DNA from: Bacillaceae bacterium JMAK1
Lineage (GTDB): Bacteria; Bacillota; Bacilli; Bacillales; Marinococcaceae
Assembly: GCA_012970285.1 (NCBI GenBank)
Contig: JIBW01000003.1
Coordinates: forward strand, 434,001-498,000
Reading direction: 5' to 3'
DNA length: 64,000 nt
Shown here: in pieces, positions 44,704-53,166 of the stretch
How the letters are laid out: each line of letters opens with the position of its first letter
How positions within the stretch are numbered: the first letter of the stretch is position 1
Program-made: the position numbers and the translations under genes
Notes under the pieces: model-generated
What the model saw: only the letters and a program-made list of their open reading frames with translations
Told to the model about the DNA's origin: nothing
Database searches by the model: none

Positions 44704-44906
44704 CTTTTACTTTTGGCAATTTTATGGTTACAAACAAGGATAAAATATAAGAATTTTACTTTAAGGATGGGATCTCATTTACTGGAGAGTCTTCAACTTA
44801 GCCCTTTTAAGAGCTTCTTTAAGGTAGGGGAGTGTGGTAGAGCTTAATTTGCCCTATTTAATTAGGTCTTAGCCTGTGAAGGAGGAATTTAAAGATACAC
44901 AAAATA
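44704..44906. other. Gene-poor stretch downstream of ssrA
   Basis: AT-rich sequence with no convincing coding frame; short frames here lack ribosome sites or overlap the hairpins. Confidence 0.5.
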
Positions 44907-44948
44907 AAAAAGGAGCATACGTCATACGAGCGACGTATGCTCCTTTTT
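44907..44948. terminator. Strong bidirectional terminator
   Basis: A 17-bp perfect stem (44907-44923 with 44932-44948) with A and T runs on both sides; probably ends the minus-strand frame at 44961. Confidence 0.88.
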
Positions 44949-44960
44949 ATGTTGTGCTAT

Positions 44961-45221
44961 CTATTCTGGAATTGTGTGTTTGCCACTAACAAGAACCCCA
45001 ATCTCATAAGAACCGCCGGAGGAGTTCAAGGCAGAGCCAAAGGTGAGGTTTGCTGATATGGCTTGTTTAGGTACCATATCGCAGACACTCAATCGGACCG
45101 TTTTCAAGAAGATAAGCACTAAGTTATTACAACAATTGCTGCAAAATCTGAGCGGCATTTGCCCGTATTGGTCTTGTTTAGTCATTCGAACAGTCAAGAT
45201 CATGGTTAACAATGTTAGCAT
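44961..45221 (-). pseudogene. Possible remnant gene (86-codon frame)
   Basis: A minus-strand frame ending just before a strong terminator. The C-terminal part (SANLTFGSALNSSGGSYEIGVLVSGKHTIPE) looks protein-like while the N-terminal part is of odd composition and no ribosome site is apparent. It may be the 3' part of a decayed gene. Family not recognised. Confidence 0.35.
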
Positions 45222-45547
45222 GCAAGTTTATAATTAACGTTTCCTTTAGTCATGACTTACTTCTATGAAAGGTAAAGTTCTTGTCTCTTTTTTTAACATA
45301 TTAAGTGTTAAGAGGAATTAATTGATTCTACGTGTCAATTCAAGGTTTCTTAGATTGTAAAGTTCATCATATGAGGGAAAAGTAACATCATTATTTTTTG
45401 TTATTCAAGCTTTCTAATCCTATTATCACCAAAAAATAAAACTAAAAAACCATTTATATACTGAATTGTCGAAAAATTTATATTTACTTTCTACTTTTTT
45501 GGTATATATTTACATTGTATTCTATAATAATAGGAGGTGTTAGTTTT
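45222..45547. other. AT-rich region upstream of the secreted-protein gene
   Basis: No coding frame seen. TATAAT at 45523-45528 just before the ribosome site is a possible -10 box, without a good -35. Confidence 0.4.
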
Positions 45548-46024
45548 ATGAAGAAGATTAGAAAGACTCTATTTACAGGCTTATTAGTCACTGCATTAAC
45601 TGTTCCAACAGTTGCATTAGCAGATGAGGTAGAAGTTGATGGTTACGGTGAACCTGATCCTTATGCCGGTGTAGATTTACCAGAAGAAGATGTTGAGCAT
45701 ATGCAAGCTGGGGATGGTTTTACAACATTTGCAAACCCTCGTGTATGGGGGAGTACTACGGTTCAAAAAGGCACTAGTTACAAAGGATGGGCAAAAACTA
45801 ATGCTAACACCAACTTAGATCAAATTCGAGCAGTAGCAAAACTATACTATAGAGGTGGAAAAATAGCTCAGGGTGCAGATACAAGAAGAAATCATAATTA
45901 TGCTGGAGCTATGTTTGACAAGGCTAATGTAGGGTTGACACGAGATCATTATGCGGCAGGAGAACATATTGGTAGAAAATCCGGGTACAAAGATTTAACA
46001 TTTAACACAAGAAAAAGTTATTAA
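45548..46024 (+). CDS. Small secreted protein with acidic propeptide, bacteriocin-like layout
   Basis: A 158-residue precursor. AGGAGG precedes ATG 45548. A Sec signal peptide (MKKIRKTLF..., cleavage after ALA near residue 26) is followed by an acidic stretch (residues 27-60, rich in Asp and Glu) and then a basic, Lys/Arg/Gly-rich domain of about 95 residues without cysteine (VWGSTTVQKGTSYKGWAKT ... KSY). That layout is seen in secreted antimicrobial or toxin precursors but no family is recognised. The next gene encodes a lipoprotein, possibly an immunity partner. Confidence 0.7.
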   Translation: MKKIRKTLFTGLLVTALTVPTVALADEVEVDGYGEPDPYAGVDLPEEDVEHMQAGDGFTTFANPRVWGSTTVQKGTSYKGWAKTNANTNLDQIRAVAKLYYRGGKIAQGADTRRNHNYAGAMFDKANVGLTRDHYAAGEHIGRKSGYKDLTFNTRKSY

Positions 46025-46031
46025 ATATTGA

Positions 46032-46060
46032 TTCTCGCCGTGGAATTTTCACGGCGAGAA
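46032..46060 (+). terminator. Intercistronic hairpin
   Basis: An 11-bp perfect stem (46032-46042 with 46050-46060) between the secreted-protein and lipoprotein genes without a T-run, so it more likely stabilises or attenuates the transcript than ends it. Confidence 0.55.
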
Positions 46061-46073
46061 ATACAAGGAGTGC

Positions 46074-47000
46074 ATGAATATACTTAAACCCACTAAATGT
46101 ATAGTACTTATATTAGGTATTAGTTTACTAATGTCATGCAATAGTGAAAGTAATGCCAACATAGATGATGACATTCAAAGAAGTGAAGATGATATAACTG
46201 GCATGGTAGATAAAGACAGTATGGTTTTATCTTATGGCTTGTATGATGATAAAGAAATAATTATTGACACATACATTGATGCTAAATATGATGACGAGTA
46301 CAATTTAACTTTTGAAATGGGACAGTATTATCCGAATGATTTAGAATTTAAACTGCTTGTATTTGAGGATTATATTCAGAAAGATTTTTATACTGATGAA
46401 GAGACTGTATCTAGTGTCGACTATACAGTAAAATCCAACGGTATTGAAAAGATTGACTTTAAAATATATCCAGATCAGCAAGCAAATGAAGTATCAATTT
46501 TAAATATAATCTCGCCAAACATTCAATTACAAGACATTGATGAAGAATTTGGTTATGATTCTAATACAGCCTATCCAATTAGGAGAGCTGTATCTCAAGA
46601 AGTTAATAAGAAAGAGTTCGACCAAAATGTAGAGGTAAATAATATTGATGAGGTGAACTTTGACTCTTTCTTGTCACGTTCCGAAGGTGAGTTTGAATTA
46701 ATTAATGACGCAGACAAAGGTGAAAGTTTATATTTGAATTTAGGCAATATTTATGATCGAGATGTAACATATGCAGTAATTGCTTTGCTTGATTGGAAAC
46801 AAGTACCTTTAAATGGTAAAGATGTTTTATTTACTAAAGTTGATAAAGATAAAACAGGTGTTTTGGAAATTGAACTTCCTGATGATATTGATGGAAATCC
46901 ATCTTATCAACTTATTGCATTTTCTTATCCTTATGAAATTGAAGAAGGAAATTATGATGCTGCTGATGTATATCCGACTCAAAGAATATTCTTAAAATAA
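46074..47000 (+). CDS. Hypothetical lipoprotein downstream of the secreted protein
   Basis: A 308-residue acidic protein with signal sequence and lipobox LLMSC at about residue 22, so it is anchored outside the membrane. AAGGAG lies only three bases before the ATG. The body looks like beta-rich domains (SLYLNLGNIYDRDVTYAVIALLDWKQVPLNG). Not recognised. Its position 50 bp after a secreted, basic protein suggests an operon; an immunity or binding-partner role is speculation. Confidence 0.7.
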   Translation: MNILKPTKCIVLILGISLLMSCNSESNANIDDDIQRSEDDITGMVDKDSMVLSYGLYDDKEIIIDTYIDAKYDDEYNLTFEMGQYYPNDLEFKLLVFEDYIQKDFYTDEETVSSVDYTVKSNGIEKIDFKIYPDQQANEVSILNIISPNIQLQDIDEEFGYDSNTAYPIRRAVSQEVNKKEFDQNVEVNNIDEVNFDSFLSRSEGEFELINDADKGESLYLNLGNIYDRDVTYAVIALLDWKQVPLNGKDVLFTKVDKDKTGVLEIELPDDIDGNPSYQLIAFSYPYEIEEGNYDAADVYPTQRIFLK

Positions 47001-47159
47001 ATAAACTTGCTGTTTTCAATTAAAATAGATAGCTCTTTTTTAGAGGGCCATAGATGAGGGACATTTCAAAAAAATCTTTAAATTATTGAGCTGATTTATT
47101 GTCCTTATAGGAACTTCTATCACTAATTATGACCTACAGATAGGGGAGGGTGTCACACT

Positions 47160-47400
47160 CCCTTAACTTGGTCATCGCGATAAAATGCACGCGCTTGCTT
47201 CGAGCGAATCTATCGTGCGTAGGAGCGGTTTTTCGAGAAAACGAGAGATAAGTTTAGCGGAAGCTTCAACGCTTCGCAGACGCCCCTCTAGCCTCATCTT
47301 CCCAAGCGGGGGGATGAACGACCGGTTTAAATCTTGACCGCGGCGCTTCGTCGCCCCGCTTGACAATCGGGCCAGATTGTTGAAGATGGGCTTAGGAATG
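47160..47400. repeat. GC-rich repeat-like element
   Basis: About 240 bases much richer in G and C than the surrounding DNA, with multiple short palindromic bits (for example GGGGCGACGAAGCGCC region at 47343-47360). A minus-strand frame runs through it (65 codons) but has no ribosome site. It resembles an interspersed repeat of the kind found in bacilli, judged from composition only. Confidence 0.4.
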
Positions 47401-47736
47401 CTTCCGTAAAATCTCCCAGTTGGTTAAAATCAGGGAAGCAAGAAGCATACGGGGTTAGATCCCACGACCTTTAAGAAATTCTATAATATTTCTGTTATTA
47501 GGTAAGTGAATGTTTTCTGTGTATATCAATGTTCAAAAAGGAACGCAGAATATCGCCCAAGCTAAGGTTTTAATTTTATTTTATAAAAAACAAAGTTTCT
47601 ATCTTCTTTTTTTTTGTTGCACAACTCATTTTATAAGGTTTAATGCACTTGCTGAGGGGTAAAGTGAAATGGAGCAAATATATTCAGAAACTTAAATTAA
47701 ATCGACCGATTGTTCTCATATTTTAAGTAGAAAGAG
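47401..47736. other. Gene-free stretch
   Basis: AT-rich, no supported gene or RNA seen. Confidence 0.45.
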
Positions 47737-47742
47737 AGTTGA

Positions 47743-47955
47743 ATGGAAATGGGAACAACTAATAATAAGGTCATGAAAAAGATCTTGTTGTCAGTATCAG
47801 GTTTACTACTAGCTACATCAGCAGTGCTTTTATTACTAAGAGAAAGTGGTACAAATCAATTTGGATCGGTACCTCCAATACTCACTATCATAGCGGTGGT
47901 TTTAATAATAGCGTCAGTTTTCATCCGTAGTAAAAATCTCAAAAAGGCAAATTAA
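47743..47955 (+). CDS. Small two-helix membrane protein
   Basis: A 70-residue protein with two hydrophobic segments (ILLSVSGLLLATSAVLLLL and ILTIIAVVLIIASVFI) and a basic tail. AGAGAG is the probable ribosome site; ATG 47749 is an alternative start. Unknown family. A long hairpin overlaps its stop codon. Confidence 0.6.
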   Translation: MEMGTTNNKVMKKILLSVSGLLLATSAVLLLLRESGTNQFGSVPPILTIIAVVLIIASVFIRSKNLKKAN

Positions 47956-48010
47956 TTGATAAAAAACTGTGCGCTACCAGGTTTGCACTCAGTTTTTTAT
48001 CAATTAATTT
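47951..48010 (+). terminator. Long hairpin overlapping a stop codon
   Basis: A perfect 18-bp inverted repeat (47951-47968 with 47991-48008), extended by GTGC/GCAC inside, spanning the TAA of the preceding gene and followed by T-rich sequence. Confidence 0.8.
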
Positions 48011-48621
48011 TTTATATTCATAACTTCATCTGAGGTATAGATGTTCAAACAAATAAATAATGCACAACCTATCATATGATGCATGCAAAAACGCTTGGGG
48101 ACCGTCAGGGAGAGGCCTTTAAGCTCAAACCAAAATACATGCTTGCTAACACTGATTTTTCTTAGGGCTCACTACACGTCAAAAAAACTTTTAGAGAGGC
48201 AAAACGCTTTTTCTAGAAACAATGGTTTAATGTGCATAAAGAAATCAGTCTTGGGATTATCTAGTTTAGGATTATATATGGCTTTAGCAATAAGCAATAA
48301 GAAAAAGGAGCGCCCTGAATAGGGTTGCTTCTTTTTTATTTTACTATGGATAAGGAATCAGTATTTTAGTCAGTGTTTAATAGAGGTTAAGATCAGATTA
48401 TGTGTTACAAGGTTACCTTTATAGTATAAAATTTTGTGTAGCCTCAGTTTCAATAACATCGAGAAAATCAAGTCTATCAGTAAACTCCTGAAGGAAAGTG
48501 TACATATCCATACATATAACTACACCCTAAATGATCGTGCTTCTACTATAGAAATATCATAGGCTAGGGTTAGGTGTTTCTGTTTTTCATAAGACTATAA
48601 TTTGCTAATAAAGATGGCGCA
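48011..48621. other. Largely non-coding stretch with one terminator
   Basis: No well-supported gene. A 30-codon frame at 48230-48322 (MCIKKSVLGLSSLGLYM...) has a hydrophobic core but no ribosome site. It overlaps a good hairpin terminator at 48302-48338, suggesting some transcript ends here. Confidence 0.4.
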
Positions 48622-48762
48622 ATGGCTAAGGAAGGAAAAATTTATCGACTAGACCATGGTAAACATTGGGGTCGGTTCAACAAAAGGTATTCTGATAGGA
48701 AGTTAATCAGTTCAATTAACGGGCGCTTTAATGTAAGTGAATGTAGTAGTCAAAAACAATAA
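48622..48762 (+). CDS. Small hypothetical protein or gene fragment
   Basis: A 46-codon frame (MAKEGKIYRLDHGKHWGRFNKRYSDRKL...) with protein-like composition but only a weak ribosome site. It may be a remnant of a larger protein. Confidence 0.35.
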   Translation: MAKEGKIYRLDHGKHWGRFNKRYSDRKLISSINGRFNVSECSSQKQ

Positions 48763-48832
48763 ATTAATTTCACTTGATATTCTTTATAATGTAGCATGCT
48801 ATTTAAACTGAAATAAGTATAGGGGGTCTAAT

Positions 48833-49201
48833 ATGAAAAGAATAGGTTTATTAATATTAACGTTTCTCTTTCTGGCTGGTTGTAGTGAAATAATGGAAAA
48901 AAGCTATGAGGGTGATGTATGTAAAGTGGAGTTGGAAGCAGATCAAACTATTGAAGCAGAGGAAACGAGTTCTATAACATTCATGTATTTACCAAATAAT
49001 CCAGAAGATATAGATACTTTTGGTTTTGTTACAAGTACAGGTATAACTAAACTTGGGATTCCTCTAGATCAAAACGGTATGCACACAGATGATAGTGGCT
49101 GTAGAGGATGTGCACAAACTGTTGATAAACCAATAGATATTGATATGACTTGGGTTACAGTGGATGGAGAAGAATTTGAAAAGTCCATCACATTGAATTA
49201 A
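48833..49201 (+). CDS. Hypothetical lipoprotein (122 aa)
   Basis: Signal sequence with lipobox FLAGC at residues 13-17, then about 105 residues of probable beta structure with three further Cys (DVCKVE and SGCRGC). AGGGGG is eight bases before the ATG. Family unknown. Monocistronic in an AT-rich region. Confidence 0.7.
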   Translation: MKRIGLLILTFLFLAGCSEIMEKSYEGDVCKVELEADQTIEAEETSSITFMYLPNNPEDIDTFGFVTSTGITKLGIPLDQNGMHTDDSGCRGCAQTVDKPIDIDMTWVTVDGEEFEKSITLN

Positions 49202-49429
49202 ACACATCATGCTCTTTCATGTAATTATCCAAGTTTAATTACTTTAACCATAGGTGCTACTGTTTAATTTTATAGATTAACACGTTGTGGTTTTGTGTAA
49301 CTTATATGGATCATTATGTATATCAATAAGAGTACAACAAAGAAGCATAAATAATTGATAGTTATAAAATCATTTATGCAAAAAAATCAAGCCAAATCCG
49401 CCATATAGAAAGTATAAAAAGTAATGAAA

Positions 49430-49630
49430 TCAAGATATAATAAAAATAATGAAACCTCTGGAAAGAGTGTTTTCTTTTTTCCCAATTATATTTTGTACTA
49501 ATAAAAACGCACCAAAAATTAAAGGGATTGTGAAAAATAAGCTAAAAGAACTTCCTGAAATAAAAAGTGTGAGGTCAATTATTACAAAAATAACCATAAG
49601 CACACCTAGTATGTTGCTTACCTTCTTCAT
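49430..49630 (-). CDS. Small two-helix membrane protein
   Basis: A 66-residue protein with two hydrophobic segments (ILGVLMVIFVIIDLTLFI, LFFTIPLIFGAFLLV). GGAGGGGG is nine bases before ATG 49630, which is preferred over GTG 49639. Unknown. Confidence 0.6.
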   Translation of the reverse strand: MKKVSNILGVLMVIFVIIDLTLFISGSSFSLFFTIPLIFGAFLLVQNIIGKKENTLSRGFIIFIIS

Positions 49631-49681
49631 AATATACACCCCCTCCCAATTATTACCATTACATTATAAAGAGGTCAATAG

Positions 49682-49846
49682 ATGCTCCTGCAATTTGGTG
49701 AGAAGTCACAGATCGGTTCAACAACTGGCAACTTTGTTGGAAGAGAAATTAATATTGAAAAAGCGGCATTCAACCAATCGGGGTTAGAGATTGGAGAATT
49801 CATGGCTATCTTGCATACAGCATGGTGTGCATCTGGAAAGATTTAA
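49682..49846 (+). CDS. Small hypothetical protein or fragment (54 aa)
   Basis: A 54-codon frame (MLLQFGEKSQIGSTTGNFVGREIN...) preceded by AAAGAGG at eight bases. Soluble-looking; not recognised. Could be the C-terminal remnant of a longer gene. Confidence 0.4.
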   Translation: MLLQFGEKSQIGSTTGNFVGREINIEKAAFNQSGLEIGEFMAILHTAWCASGKI

Positions 49847-50055
49847 TTTAAACATGCTATTAAACAATTGGGCGTTTTGTTTAATTAAGGGAGACATCGT
49901 TTCTCAGAAGTTTGCAACATCAACAATATATACTGGGCTATGCTTTTGGAATTCATAAACTTGAAATGATGCTGTACAATAAATGCAAATGTTTTAGAAA
50001 TCTTTGTCTGTTGATTACATTTTTAAGGTTCACATATATTTCTGGAGGTCTATCC

Positions 50056-50490
50056 ATGACCAAATATGCATGGATCCACATTGCATTTTTTATATTGTTA
50101 GTGTTCTTGTCTGCATTTAGTTTTTTTTATATTTTTGGATCTGGATTTGGTGGAAGTTTGAATGCATCTGTATTTATCATGTTGGCAATCTTTTCAATCC
50201 TATGGTCTTATACGTATATTAAACAAATCAACCTAAGCAAACCTTATTATTATGTTATTTCAGGCTCAATCATTGTTTACAATATTTTTCTCTCTACATT
50301 GTTTTGGTACCCAGAGAATTGGCTTTATATTGGAACGCCTATAATTATGCTTGCAGGATGGTATATTTTAATCTTATTTGTGGATAAAAAGTATGCATCG
50401 CATTGGTCAGTATTACTTTTGGTAATTATTATTTCAATTTATTATGCGTGGGACATTACAAGGTTTTATTACGAAGGGATCGGGATTTGA
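50056..50490 (+). CDS. Hypothetical membrane protein (144 aa)
   Basis: About five hydrophobic segments cover almost the entire protein. GGAGGT before ATG 50056 decides the start; the frame is open further upstream but without a site. Unknown family. Confidence 0.65.
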   Translation: MTKYAWIHIAFFILLVFLSAFSFFYIFGSGFGGSLNASVFIMLAIFSILWSYTYIKQINLSKPYYYVISGSIIVYNIFLSTLFWYPENWLYIGTPIIMLAGWYILILFVDKKYASHWSVLLLVIIISIYYAWDITRFYYEGIGI

Positions 50491-50537
50491 AGATTAATTT
50501 CTACAAGAAAGTATTGAGTTAGATAAAGAACAGCAGT

Positions 50538-50825
50538 ATGACTACGGATTCTTTTAACCGTAGCATTACATGTAACACACGGAACAGACATAACAGCATG
50601 GACATTATTGCATCATCTATGAAAGTAATTATGGGTAACAATATCTGTATTAAAGATTACAGCAGAATTCATGATGTTTTTTATGTGAAGTTCTTGCCAA
50701 TCACGGACGCAGAATTAGCTGATTTAGAGCCAATTAAATTACAAAAGTCTGGAGGGATAAAATGTTTCTATACCATGTATATAGTCACAATGATTCCACG
50801 ACGACGAAAATTTACGACGCACTAA
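50538..50825 (+). CDS. Hypothetical frame overlapping the next gene
   Basis: A 95-codon frame with no clear ribosome site; its last 64 bases overlap the better-supported gene at 50762 in another frame. The part up to about 50755 (DVFYVKFLPITDAELADLEPIKL) looks protein-like, so this may be a decayed upstream gene. Confidence 0.35.
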   Translation: MTTDSFNRSITCNTRNRHNSMDIIASSMKVIMGNNICIKDYSRIHDVFYVKFLPITDAELADLEPIKLQKSGGIKCFYTMYIVTMIPRRRKFTTH

Positions 50826-51292
50826 TCAATGGATTAAACATCGAAAATGCTTCTATTTGGGGTGGGAATCCAAAAGCTAATCTATACCCAAACATTGTTA
50901 ATAACATACAAAGTAGAACATCTGATGAATGGTTAGAGCTTAACAATTCGTTTACTTTAGAAGCATCTTCAATACCATTTAAGAATTATCTAATGTTCCC
51001 TTTTAAAGATCAAAAAATTTATGTATTTGATTACATGATTGCCGAAGACTACTTAGATGAATATTATGAAAAAGAAGTTGCGAAGAGACTAGGCGAAAGC
51101 ACAGAAGGATTTAAAACTGAAAATCTGCCTAGTAAAGAAACACTAGTGAAAATGTATTGGGATAGCGCAATAGCATTAAAGGACTATGTTGACCATCCCA
51201 TATATGCAAAGCCTGAATACGTCTGCTGCCAAAAAATTAACTCAAAGCATCTTAAAGGCTATATTGATGGGAAACTTATAACAAATTATTGA
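50762..51292 (+). CDS. Hypothetical protein (176 aa)
   Basis: A soluble, acidic protein without signal or membrane segments; GGAGGG five bases before the ATG. Contains KNYLMFPFKDQKIYVFDYMIAEDYLDEYYEKEVAKRLGE. Not recognised. Ends at a good terminator. Confidence 0.6.
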   Translation: MFLYHVYSHNDSTTTKIYDALINGLNIENASIWGGNPKANLYPNIVNNIQSRTSDEWLELNNSFTLEASSIPFKNYLMFPFKDQKIYVFDYMIAEDYLDEYYEKEVAKRLGESTEGFKTENLPSKETLVKMYWDSAIALKDYVDHPIYAKPEYVCCQKINSKHLKGYIDGKLITNY

Positions 51293-51311
51293 GTAAACTT
51301 ATCGAAATAAG

Positions 51312-51365
51312 AAGGTGCTGTTCCCAAGGTCTAATTTATGTCCTTATGGGATAGCACCTTTTTCA
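51312..51365 (+). terminator. Terminator
   Basis: Stem AAGGTGCT/AGCACCTT (51312-51319 with 51353-51360), extended by an inner CCCA/TGGG pair, then T-run. Confidence 0.8.
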
Positions 51366-51490
51366 GCTAAAAATAAAACATGGGGATACACATGAAAGAA
51401 ATGTCCGTTTACTCACTCTTTATCTAGGGAAATTACAATAATGTATAATAATCCCAAATTTATTGTGATTTATGGAGATGGAGGGTTTCT

Positions 51491-51739
51491 GTGGGGAGAC
51501 ATTTTTTAGCATCGATATTTATAGTTATTTCCACACTCTTGTGGGTTATACCATACATGCTTACTGTAATTTACGGAGCAAACCTAGAGCCAATCCAAAC
51601 TATGAACGAAGATCAGTTTGAACGTTTATTGGGGATAATGCGAGTAGAAATGTTCCAGACAGGGGCGATTATAGCTTTAGTTATGGGAATCCTGATGCTT
51701 TTATGGGCGGAATTCAATGCATTACGAAATAAAGGATAG
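51491..51739 (+). CDS. Small two-helix membrane protein (82 aa)
   Basis: GTG start with GGAGGG about five bases upstream. Two hydrophobic segments (FLASIFIVISTLLWVIPYML, GAIIALVMGILMLLWAEF) flank a short charged loop. Unknown. Confidence 0.6.
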   Translation: MGRHFLASIFIVISTLLWVIPYMLTVIYGANLEPIQTMNEDQFERLLGIMRVEMFQTGAIIALVMGILMLLWAEFNALRNKG

Positions 51740-51860
51740 CGTAGGTGATTAACCTCTAACCACGCTACTGCAATAAGGACAGTTGACTTTTAAATGAAAA
51801 ATTAAATAGGGTAATTTTCAATCAATCATCTTTGTTGTATGGACAGATGATTAGGAGCGG

Positions 51861-52091
51861 ATGAAAGCGGATGATAAGAAACGGCCTCAAAATAAGAAAG
51901 CTACTTTTATAAAGAATCATTGGTTAAAGGTATTGTTGGTTTTCGTTGCTTATTTAATAATTGTAGTATCACTAAGAAATGTACTACCTTGGTGGGGACA
52001 TTTGCTTAGTATTGTTGTTGTATCATCTCTAGCGTGGAGTAGTGTTATTTTATTGTCATCAACGGATAATCACAAATATAGAAAACCGTAA
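51861..52091 (+). CDS. Small membrane protein (76 aa)
   Basis: Basic N-terminus followed by two hydrophobic segments (LLVFVAYLIIVVSL, LLSIVVVSSLAWSSVILL). Weak GGAG close to the ATG. Unknown. Confidence 0.5.
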   Translation: MKADDKKRPQNKKATFIKNHWLKVLLVFVAYLIIVVSLRNVLPWWGHLLSIVVVSSLAWSSVILLSSTDNHKYRKP

Positions 52092-52257
52092 ATCTTAGGT
52101 GAAAGTCTTAGAAGGTTTACACAATTTAACCTGTAAATAGGAGATAAGATTATAGGAGGTAGTGAACAAATCAAGGTAAAACGGTAAATTTTCCTCTCGA
52201 TTCCAAAGATCAATTTTTCAATTACCTGTATATAAAAAGGTTCAGTGAGTTCATTTA

Positions 52258-52383
52258 CTAATCATTAACTTTCTTAAGTGCTTTAATAAGTATATAAAAA
52301 AGAAAAGATACGATTGTTATAACCCCTAAGATTGTAATAATTTGAATGGCGGTAGTTGCTACTGCGATTTCTGAGTACGGCAT
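52258..52383 (-). CDS. Very small single-pass membrane protein (41 aa)
   Basis: On the minus strand AGGAGAG precedes an ATG with ideal spacing. The product (MPYSEIAVATTAIQIITILG...KALKKVND) has one hydrophobic segment of about 25 residues and a basic end. Unknown; resembles small membrane peptides of other bacilli in form only. Confidence 0.55.
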   Translation of the reverse strand: MPYSEIAVATTAIQIITILGVITIVSFLFYILIKALKKVND

Positions 52384-52515
52384 AATGTTCTCTCCTAATG
52401 AAGTACATGTTATTACTATAATCCTAACAAAAACTTAAGTGGAATTAAATGGATTCTCTATTATAGAGAGCAATCCTGTAACGCCTAAAATTATAGTTAT
52501 GAGGGATGTGTTTCG

Positions 52516-53040
52516 TTGAATTTTAACACTGAAAGATTAACAATCAGACCATTTGAAAGTAATGACTCACTTGATGTATTTAAAATCTATAATAACGATG
52601 ATACTTGTAAATACCTCCTGCATGATAAATGGGTACATGAAAATTTGGAGGGGGAATTTAATAAAAAGCTAGCTAATTGTTCATTATCAAAAGACTCTAT
52701 GTTGAGTTTGGCGGTCGAAAATGGGAATAGAGTCATTGGTGATTTATCAGTATGGTATACAGATATGAAAGATACTGTTGAGATTGGATATAGTTTCTCG
52801 AATGAAGTATCAGGAAAAGGGTTGGCAACGGAAGCAGTAAGTAGTTTAGTCTATAAACTATTTGATGAATTTTCTGTACATCGCATCCAAGCAAATCTTG
52901 ATGCACGGAACATAGCTTCACAAAAATTATGTGTGCGAATAGGTATGAGAAAGGAAGCGCATTTCATACAAGATTTTTGGAATAAAAATGAATGGACAGA
53001 CAGTATCGTATATGGAATGTTGTCTTCAGATCTGAAGTGA
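52516..53040 (+). CDS. GNAT-family N-acetyltransferase (RimJ/RimL type)
   Basis: A 174-residue acetyltransferase. TERLTIRPFESNDS opening, IGYSFSNEVSGKGLATEAVSSLV acetyl-CoA loop and RIQANLDARNIASQKLCVRIGMRKEA are typical of the RimJ/RimL subgroup, which acetylate protein N-termini, antibiotics or small amines. TTG start with GAGGG upstream. Substrate unknown. Confidence 0.87.
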   Translation: MNFNTERLTIRPFESNDSLDVFKIYNNDDTCKYLLHDKWVHENLEGEFNKKLANCSLSKDSMLSLAVENGNRVIGDLSVWYTDMKDTVEIGYSFSNEVSGKGLATEAVSSLVYKLFDEFSVHRIQANLDARNIASQKLCVRIGMRKEAHFIQDFWNKNEWTDSIVYGMLSSDLK

Positions 53041-53106
53041 AGATAGCAAAAGATTGGTTTGAATGCAGATTTATAATGTCACTATCATTAATTAAGTACT
53101 CTAACA

Positions 53107-53140
53107 AGAAACCAGCTGCTAATATGACAGCTGGTTTCTC
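53107..53140. terminator. Bidirectional terminator
   Basis: A 12-bp perfect stem (53107-53118 with 53128-53139), between the convergent acetyltransferase and thioesterase genes. Confidence 0.75.
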
Positions 53141-53166
53141 TTACAAAATTTCTATCATTCATTGGG

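Noticed and set aside
44665-44847. A 60-residue plus-strand protein after ssrA
   Set aside because: Its first third is formed by a hairpin and there is no ribosome site.
47172-47366. A 64-residue minus-strand protein
   Set aside because: No ribosome site, sits entirely in the GC-rich repeat-like element; reported as a repeat instead.
48083-48322. A 79-residue gene
   Set aside because: No ribosome site and low-quality composition; at most a 30-codon piece near its end could be real.
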